Shown here in pieces: positions 58,190-64,000 of a stretch of 64,000 nt of DNA. This stretch comes from Rhodocollybia butyracea (lineage: Eukaryota > Basidiomycota > Agaricomycetes > Agaricales > Omphalotaceae): contig JADNRY010000051.1 in assembly GCA_015501585.1 (NCBI GenBank), positions 62,001-126,000 of the forward strand, written 5' to 3'. The notes under the pieces are model-generated. The model was not told the origin of the DNA and made no database searches. It was given only the letters and a program-made list of their open reading frames with translations. How positions within the stretch are numbered: position 1 is the first letter of the stretch; every line of letters starts with the position of its first letter. Made by a program: the position numbers and the translations under genes.

Positions 58190-60604
58190 TAGATAGTCTC
58201 CCAGATGACCATCGAGCCCAAAGGCATCTTGCTTCTTGTTAAGGATCTCCTTCAAACGAGGTAATACATTCTTAGGGATGTCTGGTCCCAAATTGATGAG
58301 AGAGGGGATATCTCTTGATCAAAAGGGTCTGGCCAGGCTGTTGTTTTTGGACCCAAAGGGCCTTCTTCTTCTTCTTTGGGATGAGGGGAGGGAGGTTCTT
58401 GGTAAGAGGGAGAATCTACCATATCTTGGGCCCATAGGGTACCTCTAATCTGTGTTTGTATGATGTTGATCGAGGCTGCATATCTTTTCATGTCCTCTGG
58501 GGTCGAAGGACTATCAAGAGATGTTGGATCATCAGGAAAAGCCGTTTTTGCCTAGGTGACCCCAGAGTGGCCTAAAGCAAACTAGGTGACCTATGAATCC
58601 TATGGCACCCTAGGAATTTGGGCTCGTCCCTTGCCAGTCAAGGCTCTTGAGGATTCCCTAGGCAAGCCTAGGTTTGCCCAGGTTTGCCCAGGTGCTCCTG
58701 GGGAACACCTGGGGAACACCTGGGCAAACCTGGGCAAACCTAGGCTTGCGATACCCTAGGGAATCCTCAAGAGCCTTGACTGGCAAGGGACGAGCCCAAA
58801 TTCCTAGGGTGCCATAGGATTCATAGGTCACCTAGTTTGCTTTAGGCCACTCTGGGGTCACCTAGGCAAAAACGGTTTTTCCTGATGATCTACAAGATGG
58901 CCTATAATGTCTCCTTCTTTTATGATCCAGGGTTTAGGAGAAGTATTTGCCAGAGGCACATAAGGATGCTCTACATTAGCCCATGTTAAAGGAGTGGCCA
59001 GCACAGATGAATTGTCTGTTCCAATAACTAATTTCTCAATCAGCCAATCCTTTCTTCCTTCAAAAGAGCCTGAGACATGGATGTTGCATCTAGAATTTGG
59101 GGCTATGATATAGTCTTTGGAAGCCATTACTTCCATTGAGGCTTTGGATACCTTATTTTTGTGGTTATTTACTCTCCTTGCAGCCTTGTTTCTTCCATAA
59201 CTGCTGGTTGTGAATGCCTGTCAAGTATTAAATCTGATGTCAGGGTTATGCGAAGTCGAGGCTGGGATTGTTCTCCCTGATCTTCCTAAGGACACTACGC
59301 AAGATCCTGATTGGTTCTGTGATACACCTAGCTTGCATGAAGTCTGAAAATCTTCTCCCAGAAGGAGAAGTACCTTCATATTGCATATGACATACACCTC
59401 TGTATTAAATTGGATTATTGTCCCCTTGAAGAATTCCACAAACATCGGAAATACCACATATCCCAATACTTCCGCTTGCCTGGTGAGGTGGTATAAGCTT
59501 ATCCTTAGTCCGGTCTTTGGATTTCCCAGTTCAGGTAGAGCCTTCCACTGATCCTCTGAGATGAGGGTTATGTCCACACCCGAATTGAGACATGCTTCTA
59601 TCTCTTGATGGTTCAATGAGCATAGCTTGGCTTTCATGTGGAGAGCTCTTGTTCCCAGAGAATGCATCCCTTCTGGAAGAGCTCTGGCTTTAATGGCTCT
59701 TTCCACTATTATTCCATCAACTTCTTTGTGTAGTGTTAGAAGGTCTTTGAGGCAATCCCTTCCTCAACTCCAACCTTGACCTGACTCTTTGATGGGAATG
59801 CTCATTGTCTTTCCCTTTCCCTTTCCCTTTGTGTTTAACGAACCTTCAATAATTCCAGTTCTCTTGATTATATGGAGGGGATTGTGGATGTGCTAAAAGA
59901 GCACTATCTGCTATCCCTTCATTGTGGACATGTGCGAGAAATGCACTATGTGTATATCTCAAGTCATCGTGAGGTGCTAGAGTAGCACTCTCAGACTTGG
60001 GTATTCTCCCCAGATGTAGTGCCAGACAAGCTTGATGGGTTTCACGGGACAAAAAAGAAACTGAATGGGATTCAGCTAACACTACTGAATACAAACAATC
60101 CTGTCCTTGTATTTTGACTTCTGAAACTCCTACATTAACCCTATTAGTTTCTCTTAATGAAAGCCATCTCCTGTAATGTTGACAATCTCTGGCAAAGTGT
60201 TTAGGTGATGAACAAATGTACCAAGAACCTGGTGGTTAACAATTGCTGACCACTGAGTCATCCCTTTCAAAGGGAGGTTTTGATGGCCAGGCTGAATGGG
60301 GATTTCTATTATTGGATGAAGGGTTAGGAGTCTTTCTTCCTCCAGGGTTTCCCATTGTGTTGCCTAGAGCCTCCCTATTGTCATCTTTTGAGGGTGAAGC
60401 TTCTTGTTCCTCTTCCAATTCATCAACATCACCCCCTTCAGATTCATCATTTGAGACCATGAAGGCTTGGTTTCTCGTTACATTTGTACTGGATCTGTTT
60501 TTGCTCCGAAAGTTGAGGGGTCTTAAGGAGGTGCCATAACCACCTGGAGGACCACTGTAGCCACCTGGAGGACCGCCTGGACCGCCTGGTGGACCGTCCA
60601 ACAA
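58190..60604 (-). pseudogene. Ty3/gypsy gag C-terminus, protease and pre-RT linker
   Basis: From 60604 leftward: a Gly/Pro-rich stretch (GPPGGPGGPPGGYSGPPGG), an acidic tract, a zinc-knuckle-like PPGSWYICSSPKHFARDC in which the first Cys is Trp, then a retropepsin-like domain (59706 to about 59300: NSGVDITLISEDQW and LLLLGEDFQTS) in which the catalytic Asp is Asn (59584-59586). Next are IAPNSRCNIHVSGSFEGRKD and, beyond MITE copy D, LPRLKEILNKKQDAFGLD, the linker that precedes reverse transcriptase. RT and integrase are absent, and the N-terminal part of gag is deleted at 60604. Confidence 0.8.
58530..58887. mobile_element. Palindromic CATCAGGAAAA-type MITE (copy D)
   Basis: 358 bp. Flanked by AT on both sides (58528-58529 and 58888-58889). 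Removing the element plus one AT restores the gypsy codons L-V-D-P-T-S in frame, the third independent proof of a 2-bp target duplication. Confidence 0.93.
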
Positions 60605-61757
60605 TAACTAAAACCAGAACCAATACAATGCAACTAGGACACTCCTGGGCAAACTCTGGCTCCAGCTAGTGTAACGCCGTAACATCCCTGACCAAACTCT
60701 GGGTCAAGCTACGGAACTGTGAGTGAACTTAATCACTAGGAACTTGTACCACAATCTTAGTGGCTCGCTAATACTCATCAAGAGCTAGCTAAGGAACCCT
60801 CACTCTGGAGCCAAATAATTCCTTACTAGAAGCCATCCCCTCTAAGGAAGCAACTAGATTCATGCAAAAGATCTAACTCAATCTTAAGCGCACGCAAAAG
60901 CTGTTACAAAGCTTCTATTACACCAATCCAAACTTTATAAGATAGAATATAATATTAAACTCAAAGAGAAAGCTAGACTCTGTACGTGCCCTAAACAAAC
61001 ACCCAGTTATGGTGTTTGATTGACTCAGTACTTTTAAACCAGGGGAATTAAGAGGACTAGCAGACTCTGGCAGTGAAGAGACCTTTGACTTTGTCACAAC
61101 AGGTGGTTATGAGAGGTGGCAAGATAACTTGATTTATGAGATAAATACATTGTGCTTATATACTGGGTCTTTACTAGTTTAATACAAAAAGAGATGAAAC
61201 AGAGTCAGAGAGAAACAGAGTGAGATAGAAATTCGAGAAAGAGAGGAATTTAGCTAAGAAAGGAAACTCTAGCCTGGACATATTGTACATTTATCTAGAA
61301 AACCATCCCAATTTAGGTACGGTCTTGATTTGGGTATCAAAGTAAAAGAAATTAAAATGGGTTAACATATTCTGGTCCTTGCGGAATCTTGTACGCAAAT
61401 AACTGTTCTTTCCATCAGATGTTTCATGGCTCCACACAGGTATGTGTCCACATGTCTATCCTCAAAGTTGTCTGGTAGGTCTTGAGCAAGACCTGCTCAA
61501 TCCCTTAAGATAATAATATTTCCCAGCAATAGTTCACTTTACCAGCTTTGAGTAGATACCAAAAATCCCAGAGTTATGTGTGCTAGCACAATGCTCAGAG
61601 CTTCAGCTTGGCAATGCCCTATCCACTGTAAGATTGTCGGGTTTATTGCAGTAGGACTTTCCTAGTCAATAGTCGGCCGATAATCAAATATCAAATTCAC
61701 CTAGCTTAATCATCTAGCAGCTGTGCCGCATCGCAACCTGACTGGTCATTGTAACAT
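60605..61757 (-). repeat. Leader and 5' LTR of the minus-strand gypsy copy
   Basis: 60605-60880 is the reverse complement of 62995-63320 with many substitutions, and 61120-61290 matches 62640-62830 (GTTTCATCT.TTTTTGTATTA, ATATAAG). The minus-strand LTR probably starts TGTTACAATG at about 61757. Confidence 0.6.
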
Positions 61758-62143
61758 GTTAAGATCTTCCTTCTGGTATTAGGCCTAAAATCGGCCTAAG
61801 CCATGTAGCCGTACATTTTGACATTTTTGTACATGTTATACAATGCAATAAGAGAGTTATACGGAGCCCGAGCATGATAGCTGTTGCTGAGGCAAAGAAC
61901 TTAACAATAATACTCAGTGAGCCGTGAAGGTACGCCCACAAGCATAGCCCAGAGCCAAGCTAGTGAGGATACCTGGGCTGCCCGGAGATGTAATGCTAGA
62001 TCGTCAATCTAGTTATACCCAAGAGTGCATACTCTCTAAACTACAGGACATCTCAAAGCGGGATAAGTACTAAGCCAATGCGTTACTCAAGGGAAGGATT
62101 TATGAGGGAAGGCATCCCTCACACTAAGACCCCCGACAAGCTA

Positions 62144-64000
62144 TGTTAAGATGTGGACTTTACAGTCCATAACAATGGACCAGAACAATCCCGAGGAAAC
62201 CGTAGAGGTCTATTCGTGGCACCGGTCATAACTGTGAAGACGGTAGAAACATGCTTAGCGGTCCACAGAAAGCTACGTGCTGGGATAGCCTTGGCAAATC
62301 AAAATGTTTGATCTTAGAAATCATACACGGGAGGTCTTATCTGTTAAAGCCAACTATTGGGAATCACTTGTACATACTCAGCGCAGTTGCTCGAGACCAT
62401 CATAAGTGGTGTTGTTGGAAAGCTAGACAACAGGCCTTCTCGAGAGAATGTTAATTACACTCAGGATGGACAGAACTATCCAAGGAATAGAATGAAACTC
62501 ACCCAAGGGAAACCGGGTGGCGAGTGGTCACAAAGCATACAGGTACTCCTGACCCTGGAGAATTGTGGAGTAATTGGAGAAACCTTGCTCGGATCAAAAC
62601 ACTCTAAAACTATGTTAATCCTCACGAAATCATATTTTACCTCTGATATATACCCAAGAATGGACTATTTCTTTATTGTGTGTACCATATATAGGCTGGA
62701 GTTTCCTTTCCAAGCCAGATTCCTCTGTTCCACTCTCTTGCCATCTCTCTCTGTATCTGTTTCATCTATTTTTGTATTAAACTCTCTCTACTCAGTATAT
62801 AAGCCAGACATATTTATTCAATAAGATAATTTTCTTGCCCTTGACTTGACTGCTAAGACCAGTGCTCTGTAGAACATCCCACGGGATCAGTAGCATGATG
62901 CCTCCTGACTTGGTGATCTTTAGAAAGTAATCTAACTTCACGCGCTTTGCAAAGCCCATTTATATCTTGATCAAATTTAAGTGTGTAGAGTTCTCTCGAA
63001 CTCCAGATCAACTCAAATCTAGTTGCTTCCTTAGAGGGGACGGCTTCTAGTAAGGGATTATTTGGCTCCAGAGTGAGGGTTCCTTAGTTGACTCCTTCAC
63101 AAAGTTAGACGAGCCACTAAGATTGTGGTACAAGTTCCTAGTGATTAAGTTCACTCACAATATTGTAGCTTGGCCCAGAGTTTGGTCAAGGACTTTACGG
63201 CGTCACAGCAGCTAGTGCCAGAGTTTGCCTAGGGTTGTTGACAAACCTCAAGATTACTATTCTAGCTAGAGCCAGAGTTTGCCTAGGAGAATCTTAGTTT
63301 TGTTGTATTGGTTTTGGTTAATTGATTTGGACATACACATCTGGTTCCTTGTACACTTGTACACCCAACTAGGCTTCTCTCGACTTAGTTCTAAGAGTTG
63401 TCTAAGCTTAGTTACTCACATTAGCGCTACAGTCTTGAACCTGGAGCAGTCGCGCGTGTACATCCGATATTACAAGACTTTCCCTCAGGGAATCTCTGAT
63501 GACCCGCCCTCGCTCCTTACATATTGATAGTCTGGTTAGGTGCGGTAGTGTTTTTGTTAGGTTGTTTTATAGCACCTTTTGCATACCTACACGTTGATAG
63601 GGCTAACTATGGGTAGGTGGGCAGAAGGCAAAACAACACCAACACAAACACACAATCAGACTTTTGAGTTCTGGGGTAATTTAAGATTGATTAATGGACT
63701 CTATTGCACAAAATGCTCTATAGTCTCTGGGTTCTCTTTGTACTTAAACTATTCCTTTCAAAACAAGACTCTGGACTTCAAAACTTTCAAACAAGACAAG
63801 ACTGGGACTTTAACTTTCAGTCAATCAACAACAACAACAACAACAAGTGCAAGGTCTCTTTCTTTGTCTGTTCAAATGCAATCCAAGTTCATTCAAGTTC
63901 TGTCAGAAGCAAAAGCACTCTGAATAATTCTGTTCTTTCTTCTGCCAGAAGCACCCTATTACTACAAGCTTGACAGCAAGCCAGTTAACCTGGGGGGAGG
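62144..64000 (+). mobile_element. 5' LTR and leader of a second gypsy copy
   Basis: An LTR-like region starts TGTTAAGATGTGG at 62144, with CAGTATATAAGCC near 62795 and pyrimidine-rich U5-like sequence. A leader homologous (inverted) to that at 60605 follows. The gag coding region would lie beyond 64000. The copy is head to head with the minus-strand one. Frames at 63579-63973 look like leader sequence. Confidence 0.5.

Overview
This window is a repeat-dense stretch of a filamentous basidiomycete genome, most likely an Agaricomycete. The call rests on many short (about 50-60 bp) GT-AG introns, Plavaka, DUF6589, DUF6532-like and DUF6570/Helitron proteins, and two gene families typical of mushroom-forming fungi (a Gly/Ser-rich cell-surface protein and a single-pass membrane protein). 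Species is not determinable by eye. Only two genes look like ordinary host genes (24866-26004 and 33637-35433). Almost everything else that can be identified is transposon sequence, much of it nested.

1-11 kb: a decayed minus-strand Helitron (about 49-6620) is split by a 2.84-kb element (129-2971). This element has imperfect inverted ends and an 11-bp target duplication. It carries a RecQ-like helicase and a DUF6589 protein in tail-to-tail orientation. Removing it restores the Helitron reading frame. A 354-bp palindromic MITE follows at 7501.

11-22 kb: a foldback-like element (11250-16394) has inverted arms built of short tandem units. It contains two hAT-type MITEs with perfect 8-bp duplications and a tandem array. 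A third hAT MITE lies at 18017.

22-36 kb: a second tail-to-tail DUF6589/RecQ pair (22603-24711), the two host genes, one unrecognised multi-exon locus, and a probable Tc1/mariner helix-turn-helix relic.

36-58 kb: two diverged copies of a three-gene Plavaka-type transposon. X (37058-45368) lacks its left end. Y (46815-57527, 10,713 bp) is complete and sits in a Ty1/copia RNase H gene with a 2-bp duplication. In both copies the transposase is transcribed leftward, and two accessory genes, A (unknown) and B (acidic plus DUF6532-like), are transcribed rightward. The 1.65-kb divergent promoter region contains repeated GAAC-N5-GTTC palindromes. The 350-370 bp MITEs at 1, 7501, 36373, 46388 and 58530 share the CATCAGGAAAA terminus of Y, so they are probably its non-autonomous partners.

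58-64 kb: a Ty3/gypsy gag-protease fragment (minus) lies head to head with the 5' end of a second related copy (plus).

Most of the coding transposon copies carry visible lesions. Several nonsense codons are TGA where the family has Arg, as expected of CpG deamination in methylated repeats.
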